Positions 37,001 to 52,000 of a stretch of 64,000 nt of DNA are shown piece by piece. The stretch comes from Patiria pectinifera (taxonomy: Eukaryota > Echinodermata > Asteroidea > Valvatida > Asterinidae): positions 27,487,513 to 27,551,512 of the forward strand of contig CM057147.1 of the NCBI GenBank assembly GCA_029964075.1. Direction: 5' to 3'. Each line of letters opens with the position of its first letter. The first letter of the stretch is position 1. The notes beneath the pieces are model-generated. The model ran no database searches and was not told the DNA's origin. It saw only the letters and a list, made by a program, of their open reading frames with translations. Made by a program: the position numbers and the translations under genes.

Positions 37001-40000
37001 TTGCTGAGTTATATACATGTTGCTCTAATGACAACACTCCCTTTTAGGCTATCAGTCCAACAGAAGACCGCAAAAGCATCAGAATGGTGCATTGAATAGG
37101 CAAAAAGTTCAAATAGCATGTGATGCACAAAGAGAAAGTACAGTAAACTGGAATGCAAACTGGATGAATGCCCACGGCAAATGTTACGCATCATCAGGTA
37201 TAAAGTTGTAACATAACAACATTCTATGGCTTTCAATTTTGTTATTCTAATGCTTTGTAATCACAAAGTAAACAGTAGCAACTGAAAACCAACTCTACCA
37301 ACGATGCACATAACATGCTAGTGGGAAAATACAATGGCGACATAAACTTCAGAACTTATTGACACAGATTTTATGCAGTATTATATCCCAGTTTGTATCG
37401 AAATGAAATCTTATTTGAGGCTAACATTATTTCCCATCTTTCAAAGAGTGGAAGTAAATTTCTTCAAACTCAAACACTGTACAAGACAGTCAAGTATGTG
37501 ACTTTAAACACATCCAAACACACGTTTGTTTTACATACGCTATGTGGACATTCCTTTGTTTTTGTGTAGTTAAAGGGAAAATACAACATTTGCAAACATC
37601 AAAAAATAAAACTACCAAATCATTTTGAAATACCTTGCTGGACTGTTAGTGAATGACAGTGTAAAGCATCCTGTAAAATCATGGCACCTGGTATACTGTC
37701 ATTTTCAAGAAAAGTGGTATTTTTGTATCAATTTCCAACGCTGATCGGTCGATCAGCGTTGGAAAAAACTGGCTTTTTTTCAAATACTGGCCCCAGTTGA
37801 CCATCGCACTTGTTTGCAATCCATTACACACCTATGAACGGGTACAAGCCAGCTAGACTGGTTCCCTGACCTAACAATTCCCCAATATATGTAAACTGCT
37901 CTGTTTTTTCTTAAATGGAGTCAGGGAACCAGACTACAGGAAAATGATTGTTTTTCTTGGTTTTTATAGCATTTTCGAACCCAAAACCTCAAAAAAAGTC
38001 AGTGCAACTATTTTTGCTATATATTTCCAACCCCCCAATTCCATCCATTTCTGAAAATTACAGCAAAAGCAAATGATGTATATTCCCTTTAAGAAAACTC
38101 AGTACAAAAAATAACTTTACTTCAACTGTGAAAACTCTTTCAACCCAATTTTTTTTTCTATGATTCCCTTTAGTGTTTCTGTTCATTTTGCCACGGATAA
38201 ACCTAACCCAAAAATGCCTCTAAACCTGTTTTCCAGAGAGAGCGAAACATTATGTGGACACAGCTTAGTCCACATAACGTCAACACAACCTGCATTATGT
38301 GGACATCTTTTGTTCACAAGTCCACATAGTAAATGTAACACAAACTCATCCAAAGTGTACAATAAAATTCAAGTCAGTCAGAAATTGACAACCCCACCCC
38401 CCTCTGCAAAGCTCTGAAAACAACCCATCAACTCCATACATGTATGTAGTTTACTTGCATAACACAAACCACGCATACTTAAATGCCAAACCTATAGAGT
38501 ACCGAAGTGAATACATCACGCGCACAATTATGGGTGTAAAAGACATTAGCGCGTGATTCGGCCCGTGAACCAACACGCGCGCGTACTCCATTCGTTTGCA
38601 CTACACTTCCCGGTTCTTGGAAACGGTTACCCGCAAGTACCCGACCGTTGATGTCAGGAACCGTTTCCAGATTAGGTTGTGAATGCGGTCACAATCAGAG
38701 ACAAAAGCAAATTGGGAGATGTTCAAGTTGTGTTCTTTTAGCCTGTGCCACAAAAAATGGAAGGCTTAATTTTGTAAGGTTGGTTTGGAATATGCGGTTT
38801 TCAAAATCCAAACCGCACTGAATTTTAAAAAATTTGGATATCATTTAACCACCACTACAAGTAAGTATAAAAGACAGACAAACATTAAACCTAACTCCCT
38901 AGGGCCGGGGTGTGCGCAATCATATTGAAATTGGAGGATTCAGGACTGTTAGGGCTATAAAAAGTTACAATCTAAAATTGTTTTCCTACCTACCCATATG
39001 GACACTCAAGCGTTACAGTATACACACAAACATTTTTTTGTTGGGGGGGGGGGGAGGCTTAAGCTCATTCCCGACACCTGAATCTTACCCATGTTGTATA
39101 GCGGCAGACAGAACCAGGGAATTCCCAGTTGGGTTGTTTTGGCTGTTTGGGGAGAGGCAAGTTTTGGAAGGGAGACTCGGGCAGCTGACGTGCCGACAAA
39201 CGGAATGGATTAGATAGAAAGAAGGAAGGCAATGGGAGGCGTTACGTGTTAAAAGAGGGGGCGGAAGAAGAAAAAGTAGAAAGAACGCTACATGAGTAAT
39301 CTACTGCAAGCTGTTATGACATCTCCGTATGTCCGGCTGAAGAAAAATTAATTTGTTATGAAATGCACAAGTTAGGCTTGGGCACAAATCTGTGCGGGAA
39401 TCAAAAAGCATTGATTTTAATCTAGGAATAAAAATAACTGTTCCACTCTTTGAGGAAGGAACATTGTTTAGTAGCTAACTTTAGTTCCCTAGAAGTTGAT
39501 TACAGGCAAGGCATGACAATAGACTAATTCAGTGACATTTAAAGGTAGAGTACATCATTTGAAGCTATCCAAAAAGTAACTGACAATATTATTGTTAAAA
39601 AGCTTACTTGGTTTAAAGACAGTAATGGCACTAAACTCCCTGTGAAATTACTCTTTCTGGCATGAAAAAAAAAACAATAAAAGAAGGTCATTTCCAAAGA
39701 CAAGTCTATAGACTCATTTTTGGAAATTTCCGTTAGTAATTCGTTTTTAATTCGGCGACTGGTGTGCTCAAGCATTGACGCGACGCACGCGCGCGCGGTG
39801 GAGCACGTGACATTATGGATAGCTGCAATCGGCTGAATGAGAACGTGTCACAGATGCTGATTTCGGGTGCCACTCAAAACATGACTTGGCAACTTTTGAA
39901 TTAAAATCAATATCCTAGAATATTGTTTTCTCGGAATACACAGCATTCGCAGAGCTGAAACTTAATCAGGTTAGTTGTTCAGCACCCTTCTTTAGATTTT

Positions 40001-43000
40001 GAGCACTACTGTTGCTTCAAACCAAAAAATGCAGAAATTACAAATGATGGACTCTACCTTAAATTAGAAGCCCTTACTATCAATAGAACCATGCTCACAT
40101 GCAGGTGGTATGCAAGCACTCAATTCTCCATCGACCAAAAGGGTTACCAAAATGCACGCGCCTCGACTTAAAGAACAAGGGCAACATGCACGCTAGCGTG
40201 GTGCCAACTCAGTGACGGCTTCTAACATGAGTTCAAAGATGAGCAATACCTGAGTTTTCTGGCATGTGGTCTAAAACAGAGCAAGTTGGTCTATTTTGCC
40301 TTTTAAAAACCTCGCCTTTGAGATGAAGTTTAGATGGTACATAATAGCCTCGATCTTTACTGATGATGTCATGCTTTGTTTACATGTGTTCTTTCTTATG
40401 GGAGCCTGGTGGGGACGACGATTTCGTAGCCCCATAGAAAAGCGCACACCTAAACAAAGTGTGACGTCATCAGTACAGAGGCTTATTCCAAAGTTACACA
40501 AATACTAATGGGGCACTGCAGTTCAGTGTGACACGAGAGTGTGCTGGAGAAGTTGGTCAATCCGACTTTACGGGTGCGTTCCACTCAAACAAATGTTGCC
40601 GACGTTCACAATCTTTTTGTGCATGGAGAGAAATTGTTGTCACCGTTTGCGTTGCTCCCATAAATTGGAACGCATCCCTAGCGAGGAGCAACTTCAAGGC
40701 GCATAGCAACCAATAAGATTTCAAAATCACTCAGGGCACTACATATTTGTCTGATATGAGGTCAGCACAGCAACGACCCTTGACCTTACCAGGTTATTCT
40801 TGAGCCATAAGAGGTCTGATAGGAGGTTATTCTTAAGATTTCAAAATCACTGAGGGCACTACATATTTGTCTGATAAGAGGTCAGCATAGCAACGACCCT
40901 TGACCTTACCAGGTTATTCTTGAGCCGCCACATGTCGCTGCGGCTAATGTACTGGTCCTTGAAGACCAGCTCCACAAGGTCCAGACCCACATCCTGGACG
41001 GAAGTGACCGGAATGACCGCGACATCCTTGTAAGCCCTCAGCTGGAAGAGGTTAGCAATGGTCTGCTCAACGCTGATGATATCTGTAAGGGAGATAGTAT
41101 TTACTTGAAACTTAGTGCCTGGTCCTTGGGTGTGTACATTGCTGTGACATCATGACGACTTCATTAGGGAGTGGCTGATCTAGCTTTCAGGAAACCGGGG
41201 GTTGAAATAAAGGGAGGGGGAGATGGTTGAGTACACACGTGCCGAAGCACACCCCTTGCTGGGGGGGGGGGGGGGGGGTCCAGGGAATGCCCCTGGAAAA
41301 TGTTGAAATCTTTGATGCTTTCTCCTGCATTCTAAGGCAATTTGAAACAAAATTGAGGAACTCGAGCACTTCATTTAATATTTTGGCCCATTTTAATAGT
41401 ATCATAACATCAGTCAGCTGATGAAGGGGTGGGGGTGTGCAACCCCCAAAACCCCCTCTAGATCCGCCACTGTCAGGTATCAAATTAAAAGCATTCTCCA
41501 TGCAATCTTTAAGATTTACCTCGAAAAATAGATTTGTTCTTGAATTAACTCTGAATGAGACAGCAAACAAAAAAAAATTTCACTGCTGTTTAGGCTACTG
41601 GATTATTTCTTCACAATAATTCAAACTATTACCTGTCGACAGTAATACGGACCTCGCAGGGCGGTTTAATTTGTGCACAAAATGAAACCCCTTTTTAAGA
41701 GGGGTTACAGGTACCCGGAATCAGACTAAAGTCGTTGTTTTGAAATTGAAATTTCCTTACAACTATAAGAAAAGTGCTGGTGCAAGCCTTTTCAAGGTTG
41801 AATAAGCACCTCAAAATGTCCACACTCCCCTTCCCTCCCAAGCTACAGGTACCTGTCTGTCTGGCAACTCACCTTTCTGAGGTAACTCCACATTCTTCAG
41901 TGTCTTGACTTGAAGTAGGAGATGGCTGAAATGATGCAAATAAAACACACTGAAAAACCACTTTGGTACAGAGTGCATATAATCAAATTACCTCCCCCCC
42001 CCCAAAAAAAAACACAACAAACCTTACAATTATCTTCATAGCCCGTTATTTCTTTATTTAACCCTTCTGCTGTCTGAACAGTCACATACAGTCCAAAAAA
42101 TCAATCCTCTTCCATGCCTTTTACACAGGCTAGTCACCAACAGTCAGATCATATGTCAAGCAAGCACTGTGACTAGTCAAATTCAGTCAACAGACAAAAG
42201 CAGGCAAGTAGTACTGGTAGGCACAGCTGGCTTATTTAATCACCTACAGTCAAAGCATAGCTGTATCAAGTTACATAAACAGTCACAGCCAGTCAATCCT
42301 GCTTTACATAGGCAGGGAGCACTCAACCACCAAAAATAGTCACTAGTGACTGATTTTGACTGAAAGGCAACAACTCTGCGCAGAGTACAGTATGTTTGCA
42401 TAGGCGGGTTAAAATCAAGGCTCGAAATTAAAGCCGGCCTCAGGTCGATCTTGCGACGACACAGATCAGTCGGCAACTGACTTTTCAGGGTCAAGCTGCG
42501 TCTGAGCTACGACCGCCGGGAACATTTCAGTCGCCGATTTTTTGCGACCCGAGTGTAACTGCGACGATATTAAGACGATCTGAATTAGTCGGCGCTCAAC
42601 AAAATCAATAGTCGGAAGAGTAGAAAAATGTCAACTTCTACAACTAGCTAACAACGTCGCGATTGTGCGCGCATCAAAGCATCCTTTTTCAATTGTGTAG
42701 CCAATCAGCACACTACACACCAGCGCTCCGCGTTCCGCGCAACATCACGCAGTACACACCACGCGCGCGTCAATCACCATAAAAGGAGATTGTTTACTAC
42801 TACTCGCGAGAGGATATTCCATACCATGGCTAGAGGGGTGCTTAAAAAAAGTAATGAAGTAAAACTGTTCAACGAAATCGTTGGAAATGTATAATTCTTG
42901 ACTCGTGTCGACTTTTGACTCAAAATGTATTTGTGAATGGGAATACAAGTACATTAAAGACCGTATCAGGGGAACGCGTGCTGGCTCGAGCCGAACCGAC

Positions 43001-46000
43001 CAAGCACATAATTATTCCCTTATTGTCAAAGAAGCCACATGACTGCATGTGGAATCGTGGTGGATCGTCGCGTCATCTTGGGTGACATGAGCATGGTTGA
43101 GATTATTTTGCGTTGGGATGCCGCTTGTTTCAAGAGAATCACACGATTTCTCAGTTTTGTGACCCGAGTATTATTTTTCTGCTTGCTGGTGACGGTTCTG
43201 TCGTGGCACAAGCAAATCGCAGGTCGACCTGAGGCCGGCTTAAAGGGACACTAGGTCCTGGAACAGCCCAATTGGGCGACAAAACGCACTTTGAACAAGA
43301 TGATGTTAATCGGAAATAACATTTAAAAGTAGGATATAAACATCCACACAACTATCCTTTCAAAACTGGGCGTTTTTGTGTTATTCCTGTATTTTTGTGT
43401 TATTCCTGTATTGTTCGTTTGAAGCAACAAAAGTGTTCAAAATCTAATGAAGGATACTGAACAACTAACCTGATGAAGTTTCAGCATTCTAGGATCTCAA
43501 TTTAAAATCAAAAGTTGCTGAATCATGTTTTGAGACACGTTCTCACTGAGCCGAGTGCAGCTATACGCGATGTCGTGCACTGATCCGACAATTATATAGC
43601 AGCGCCGCGCGCACGTGTGCGTCGTGCCAATGCTTGCGCGCGCTTCGCCGAATAACAAAACGAACTACTAATTTAAATTTTCCTACGGTGCGTCTTAAGA
43701 CGCACCGTTGGAAAGGCCTTCTTTCGTTGATTACTTCAAAATGACAGCTTGCCAGAAAGAATAATTTCACTGGGAGTTTAGTCTCCTTACTATCTTTCAA
43801 CCAAGTAAGTATGTTTTTCAACAATAATTACGCCAGTTACTTTTCGGATGGCTGCAAATCATGGACTATAGCTTTAATGACTGCGTGTTGCCTTTCGTCT
43901 TAAAAATTGTCCCAGCCAAGAGTGGTTACACTTATTACAGTGGCCAAAATAATCTCGACTGACATATGCAATTTGCGATTGGTAATATATTTTGTTGTTT
44001 TTTGTCTTTTAAAATCCAAATTTCTCCAATTGGGCAGCACGCATTGTGCATTTTTCATCATGTAAAAAAATATGGCAATGGTTTAGGACACCTCCCTTTT
44101 TTATTACTTGTTCAGTTCAAAAATGATTTTTGTAAATGACTGTCTAATTTTCCAAAATGATGTTTTCAGGCCAAAGCACACTTTTTTAAATAGATTAAGT
44201 CTAGGTTTTTTTAAAATTTCATCTGATTTAGCACTTTTATACTAGTGTGAGTCACAGCAGTCCAGGCGCTGTCATCATTTTACCCCAAAATTTTCCTCAT
44301 AAATAAAAACTCTGTCCTCTTTATCAGGCATGCAACTTATAGGAAGTCACAAAAAAAGAGGAAATTCAAATCTTTCCAAGACTTTGTACAGTGTTTTTCT
44401 ATTTTCAATGACACACATGGGAAGTAAAAAAAGAGGAAATCAGCTGATCCGAGGAAAAGTTGCATGCCTGCTTTATACAAAATTAAGCCTGCTGATCAAG
44501 TGATATTCAATATGGTATTTGCGCGAACTAAAAATATAAAGTTACTTTTCCTGCTGGTAACTACTTGACACCCTTAAAAACTTAGTCTTTACATGGGTTT
44601 TAATGCCATCCAGCTCCTACAACTTTTACAAGATTTTAAAAATACTGTCCCCTAAATTAAAGCTGCCTGTTCATCAAAATTTGAACATTTGTGATATTCA
44701 AGACGACTATTTTTATTCATTAAAATATGACAATTACTGATGCACTTCCAACAATATTTATTTCATGAGAGGAATGAATGCAAATTATATTGGTATTTCA
44801 AAGTAATACATATTTGCAAACATACTTTGTCACCACAACAGGCAAAAAATATTTTCTGTTTTGATTTCAGATGGTAGTCGGGACAAGTGTTTTTGTAAAT
44901 CATGCTTAGTGGGGCAAATTTATGCTACAATCTAATCATCATTTGATCTGATGATCTGGTAAGTCAGATTTGAAAATGGGTAAGTTAAAATCTGGGAGTG
45001 GGTAAATACTGGGTAAGTGGGTAAAAAAATTAAATTCGAGGCTTGGTTAAAATGTATAATTATCGAGAAAGTTGTTAGTAATTTGAAAATGGGTAAGTTA
45101 AAAGTAAGTTTGGTAACCTTTGGTAAGTTAAAAGTAAGTTTGGTAACCTTAGCCCCATTGTGTCGAGCAGTAGCTGCTCTCTTACCATGGTGTTGGAATA
45201 TCTGCACATATCCCAAAAAAATCTAAGATATTTTAATAAGGTGTGAAAAAGTCTGGCCAATACTGGAAATGTCAGCGGTCATTTTTAAATGTGGTAATGA
45301 TCTACCCCGGTAGGGCACAGACTGAAGCAATTCCTTGAGGCAACTGTACCAGAAAGCAAATCTTTTTCTAAGTTGCAAAGAGATGATCACATATCCAACC
45401 TGCACTATTACTATAATGATGATAATAAGCAAGATGGAAAAGGCATATTCCTGTGAGTGAAATTGGCTTATTAATAATATTAAGGGAATAAATGTGTGCT
45501 TCGGAGGTTTTTATCACTCTGTTTAAGACCACTTAGAGTCTGGGGGCTGATAATCACCCGAGCCGGAGGCGAGGGTAATTATCAGCACCCAGACTCTAAG
45601 TGGTCTTAAACAGAGTGATAAATACCGACGGAACACATATTTATTCCCATTCATAAATACCTTTTCGATTAAAAAAAATAATATAATTCGTTCAAAACAT
45701 CCCGATTTTGTTCAACAAATTCACTTTATGCTTTTTGAAACATCCCTCTTGCAAAATATTAATAACATTTTGATGTCGCGCAGAACGCACCTGGCGCGTT
45801 GCGTTTTGAATTTAGAACTATAAAATTCTGACTCCCTGGTAGTGTTGCGCATGCCTACGTGAGGATTGTGAACGTTCAACCAATGAAACGATAAGAGGCA
45901 CTGGATTTTTAGGAGTCCACATTTTATTGTGACACTGGAAAAGTGTTTAAGACCAGCTAGCCATGTCTTTATCATCCGTTTAAGACCGGCCACGTGACGG

Positions 46001-49000
46001 GCTCTCGACCAATAGGAATGCGTAAACTGTCTTAGGTATTTATGAATCACAGTTTAAATCAAAATATGTACACTCCAAGTAAACAAATTGAAATTAAAGC
46101 CACCAAGATATAACATACCATTTACATAACTTCTTTTTGCAGGATCCAATTAGAGTACTTACAGGGAGCAAGTTACTAACCCAGGGTCTACTTTTGAGAA
46201 CAATGTTGAAATCAAGTGGCCCCTGGGAATGAGGTTGAAAAGTTTGGCTGTATAACAAAATCTAACAGGAACCGAGTCAGTCAAATATTACTATATCCTT
46301 GGGCAAGCCACTTTACCTAGTTGCCTTTCATTACACATTACACTGAGGAGTGGTAGTACAAGTGGTTGCCAGAAACGGCGAGTATTTATGTGACAGTCAA
46401 CTGGCAGGCTATTTGGGGAATATTGCCATTACACGAAATACTTCCAACAAGTGTAGCTTTCCTTTCATTCGTTATAAAAATGTCATTGCTTCTTTGGACA
46501 ATTGTACATGTATGTCTAATTACATGTATTTAAGTTCTAATTATTCTATTATAATAAATTTTTAGTGTCTGGGGAAAGAGCTGCACATAAATGCAATGCG
46601 AATTCCACAGTCCACGAACCAAAGCTTTCTGTGCACAAAACTGTATCTTTACATGTCACTGACAGAGGAGTACTAAACCAAAGAAAGTATTTGGTGAATA
46701 ATGAATTTAAAAACCAAAACAACCAGCTTCAGGGAGTTGGGGTGGGGGTTGGGGGAGGTTTGGGTGGGGTGGGGGCAGGGGCATCAATCGCTTCTCAAAA
46801 GTGGGGGGGACATACCTTGATCAGAAATAATGCAAGCGCAAAGTGCGAAGCCCTTACAGCGTGGGGTTCGGGGCCCGCTTAAGGGCCCCGAAAAAAATCG
46901 GATTCTAGATGCTCATGTGGTGTGATCTGAGGCAATTTTTGACCACTTTAACCAATATTTTCCAAGCAAAAGATAATAATTTGAAAATCATTTTCGAGGT
47001 TGAAGTCATTGAATAAGCTATTACATGTATATTCTAAGCTAAAGGCGTGGGGTTTGGGGTCTGAGGGCCCCGAAAAAGTTTGGATTCTAAATGCTCTGTG
47101 GTGCGATCTGAGGCAATTTCTGACCACTTTAACCAATATTTTCTTAGCAAAAGATACATTATAGTACATAATAGGGCCCTGTAAATGAGGCACAATTTCA
47201 AAAATCTGGTGGGGGGGGGGGCAGTTGATATTGTGTACCCCACCCATCAAAAAGTGGGGGGACCCCCCCCCCCCAGGATTGACGCCCATGGGTGGGGGTT
47301 GGGTTGGGGGGGGGGGTTGTCATGGTTGGTAAGTAACACTGAACTGATGATGTACATGTAGTCACAATGGTTGAAGCGCTGTGCCAACTTTTTGTTCACA
47401 ATAACTGTCACGGTACGGTTGATTTGTACAATGCTGGGAACCAGTACAGCTACTCTACATACCGGTAAGGTCAGATTGATGTTTCCAAAAAATGGAGCAG
47501 TGTACAAAATGATGCTCGTCTCATGCAACACGACAATCTCAACATATGAGCCAAATTGTTGTCAACCACTGATACTTTTTTCCAAGGTTTTCAATTCTAG
47601 GCAGGGACAATTTGGCAAGTGGTCAAAACTAAGGAGGGATCAGTTGAGGCATTGAGGCAATTTGAAAAGAAAATTTACAATTGAAATTGAAAAAAAATTG
47701 ATTGTTGTAATACTGGTAAGTGCGAGTGTGTGAAAGAGGATATTGAAGAAGAATTGGGAAGTGAAAGGAAGAAAAAGGGTTTTTTTTTACGAATGGAAAA
47801 ATATCACTGGAAAAAACTATTCAAAAAGTTACCCCAAAAACTGGTATAACTTGAGCAAATACAAGTATGTACAGTATAATGTATGTACATGTCTAGGCGT
47901 TGAGTTTTGCACACATTAATCATAGACATGTTGGATTTATATTACTGTTTCATAACCTTGCTATAGATACTGTAATTGTGTACTTCTTGCATGAACTATG
48001 ATAGGGCAAAGGTGACCTTCAAAACGGAGTTCAAAGCCACTTCATCATCTCATGAGCGTACATGTGTAAATACCGGTACATGAGCAAAGTCTGGCGCATT
48101 ATCATTTTATATGGAAATGAGCATATACAATTACGTACACATGCAGTCATCATGATAGTGCCCTGCCTGTCTGCACAGCTCATATCACACATGAATGGGT
48201 TCACGTACATTGTTACCACATACAGACGGGTCTATATGAATGGGTATATGCTCTTTATAGGATATCTACATAATATGCACTATGCACATTGTACCGTACA
48301 AAAACCACCACAACAACCATATGCATTCATGCACACACCTATATGGGGCTATATCATAGCTGCATACCATTTTTGGTGGTGCAGTACTTCAAAACTCTCT
48401 GCATATGCATAACCCTCTCAGCTTTCCGAACAACTGTAAGTATCTGTAAATTAGGGGGTACTGTTGGACTGGGAATGCAGGGTCTTGTGGTGGGATGCTG
48501 TTTTAAAAGTTATTTGACCAAAAAGAACTCATCCACATATAATCTGACTTTCATACCTGAGCTGTCTGTACCTTTTACTTAAGTTAGCACAAGCAGTCAA
48601 AATGTGTTCACTCCACCACGACCATTGACCACTGTATTATCAGTAAATTCGAGTCAATCTGGTGTACATTTGAGTCAATATGGTGTACATTTAAGTCAAT
48701 CTGGTAATTGTAATGTAGCTTTTTATATTTGTTTTAAATTTTTAATTGCAACTTAAATTTTGTCTGGATTTTTAAGTGCTCCCCCCTGTTAATTATTCTT
48801 TCTCAATGTATTTTAATCCTTGTATATATTTTTAATGATGGCCCACTGAAAATCATCCTATGACATGGCTACCTTCAGTAACTAAAGAGAATGAAAGGGA
48901 TTGCTTTTTTCAGATTAGGGTCATCTACATGTACATGTTTTGTATAGGGTTGGCACCAATTTTGGGGGTTCCGTGGGCCTTTTTTGACTGGTGTGTGTAC

Positions 49001-52000
49001 TCCCACTTTGGGGCCTACATGGCACTTTGGGTTTCTGAAGAAAGTTCTCAAGCTATACAGGGTGAGTCTAAAAAAGCGAAATCCAAATGTTGGGACCATT
49101 GTTTTAGTGAAGTTCTGCATGTAGCCCTTTTAAAATCTAGGATACGAAAGCCCAGCATATAGGCTTTCTTTTAGTACAAGAATTATTCAAATCACTCAAG
49201 TACTTTTCAAGTTACGGAATTCTAAATATACACGTACACAACCACTGTTTTAAAGTTCTGTCCACGGATCACAAGAAGGTACGGTAAGTGTTCTTTCAGC
49301 AAAACAAAAACAAATTGCATAGGGATGTGTGTGTGCAACAGGGGCATCAACATGATTGTTATGTTTGCAGTTACATTTTAAGATTAGAAATAACACTTAT
49401 ATTTTCTACAGGATTTATTTACGTGCAATCTCCACAAATGCACCCAACCTATACCTCAAACCCCTACCAAGGGAAAAGAGAGTGAAAAAAATGTATTAAA
49501 AATGTACTTTAAAAGCCTATATAATCTTCGATAAGTTCTGGATTTAATTAATTATTTATTTGTTTCAAATTACTATAGGAGAACACATGTAGCTTCAATT
49601 TGGGTTTTTGTTAAAACCATATTTTTTTCCATTTCTCCACAGATTTCTGTTGACTAAAAGTTGACAAACAAACCCTTCAAACATGGCCGATACACAAATG
49701 AAACAGGAGGCACTGGAAACGGCCAATGGCAAAACAACACAGGTACTGATCAACAAAGGCAATATACAACATTTGCAAACATCAAACAACAAAGCTACCA
49801 AATTATATGATACCTTGCTTGACCGTTTGAAAGTGACTAATAGTCTCAAGTATCCTGTTAAATCATGGCACCTTGTGTGCTGTCATTTTCAAGAAAAGTA
49901 ATTTTTGTATCAATTTCCAACGATGGTCGGCAGACCATCGTTGGAAAAAAATGCCTTTTTTCAAATACTACTTTACCAAATTTAGTTAGTCCACATTCTG
50001 TTTGCAATCGGTTACACATCTGTGAACAGGTGCAAGCCAGCTAGTCTGGTTCCCTGACCTGACAATTCCTTGAGGTACATTGTATATAAATTGCTCAGTT
50101 TCGTCTGAAGTAGGGTCGGGGAACCAGACTGCGAGAACAGCATTTCTTTTCTTTGTTTTTCTAAGATCCGTGAACACAAAAGTTTAAACAGGTCAGTGTA
50201 TCAATACTTGCTATAAAATACTGACCCCCAAATCCAACTATTTCTGAAAATTACAGCAAAATTAGCAAATGTTGTATATTAAAGGGCCATGGAGGAGCCA
50301 CTTTGTTTGTTCTGGCTTAAATTCCAATAACTTTTTTCCATGCTTAAACAGGTTTTCAAAGGAATATGCTTTCTGGTCCTCAGGCAACTGGGCCTGTGAT
50401 GGCAGTTTCAAGCTGGTTGATAATTTTTCTTTTGTGTGTACATTGCAAAAACTATCAAACAAAACATTATGTTTTCAGGATGGCTACATTTTTACACAAA
50501 AAATAGATGCCAGCTTTTGCAGGGAATCAAGCAAATGAATCCTACCCCTTTGGTTTTCTCAGTTTCCATTTTATTTGTGAATATAATACATGTACAGCCA
50601 TTATCTTAAATGGGACCAGGCATTACTAAAATTTATGCAAAATGTTTTAATTAATGAAAAGGTAAGGCCAAAAAAAAAGTCTCCGGTTTCTGATATGCGC
50701 GCGCGTCGCCGTAGCCATGTGCGTCGGCAAAATGAAAAAGTTTTTTTTTCAATGAAAGATGATGTCTCAAAACCGCCAAACTCACTGGTTTGACTGGAAT
50801 CCTGCTGCTGCACAATTTTAACGTGTTTTTAGATTGGGTTATGGTCGAGAATAAGCTTTATGTGGCCTCTCTGGACTCCCATATATTTGCACTAAGTTTA
50901 GTCGGGCACAATTTGCAGTCATCAGCCGACATTTGAAGCAAAAAAAATCAAGTACAAAATAAAAAAAAGCCGCGTCGCCGCACCACTTTTTGGGCAAGCT
51001 CCATACCAGAAACCGGAGACTTTTTTTTTTTGGCCTAAGTAACAAAGTCCCCTTTTTTAATCAGTGGTTAGGAGTCCAGCTCACCAACCTGACACAGGCT
51101 GAAATCAACCACATGATTGATTTTTTTCCCCTGACAATTAAAACATTTTGTAACTCTTTGTGACATACAAGTAAATGTGTGAATATTGTTTTGATGAAAT
51201 GGTGGATGTTCGGTCATTATATTCTGTATCTTGATCAGGATTACGGAAACTTGTCACCATGGTGTTGGCAGTGCTCTAACTAATGATTGCGTGTTGCCTT
51301 TCGTCTTTGCTGTGCACGGTTAAAAAATTGTCACTGCCAACTACTACGGCCAAGAATGGAATTACAGTAACCAAAATAATCTTGACTCAGATATGACATT
51401 TTCAATCCGGTATGACATTTTCAATTTTGGGGTTTTTTTTGGTCTTTCAAATCCAACTTACTTTTGGGCAGCAGGCAGCGCACGTGTTTCATCATGTCAA
51501 TTAGGCAAGTAGTGGATTTTTTCCACTCGATTACTCGCAAAGAAATTCGCAAGTAGTTAACCGAATTCCCATAAAAACTGAAAAATGACATATTTGTTAG
51601 TATGACGTGAGGTAACCTACAAGCAAATAGCGTGCAAGTCACACCACAATCTGTAGCACTAAGGTATCCTTACTGTGCGACGTCTTGGGTCATTTACTTG
51701 ATAAATTTTTTTGATTCATGGAATCCTAGGGAGAGAGAGGTGGAGGGAGTGATTCCCTGTTTGCAGGGGACGTATTAAGCCGTGAACCCTAAACCCTAAA
51801 TTGCTACTCATGAGTACCTGCTTCTACTCGCGCCAGGACGAGTACTCGAGTAGATGAAAAACCATGAGTAGAACAACGAGTAGCATAAACTACTCGCGAG
51901 TACTCGAGTAACTCGCCCAGCAGTAATGTCAATGCGCTATAATGTAAACTGGGAATAAAATATTGTTTCGTTTTGCCGAATGATACATGTAGTTGCTTTG

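Larger units (their letters stand above)
32178..37100. repeat. Large foldback complex with flanking direct repeats
   Basis: Left arm 32300-32930 is the inverse of 34690-35500 (shared words around GCCACGCCCCTAAAA and GTGCACAATTCATCGATA). Both arms are built of degenerate units about 130-170 bp long (ATGGCTCCACATCTGAA, GCCACGCCCCTAAAAGG). Direct repeats of about 190 bp flank the whole (32178-32370, 36906-37095; AACTTAAAAGCGCAGGGTTT). Several other MITEs are nested inside. Resembles foldback transposons with internally repeated arms. Confidence 0.75.
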
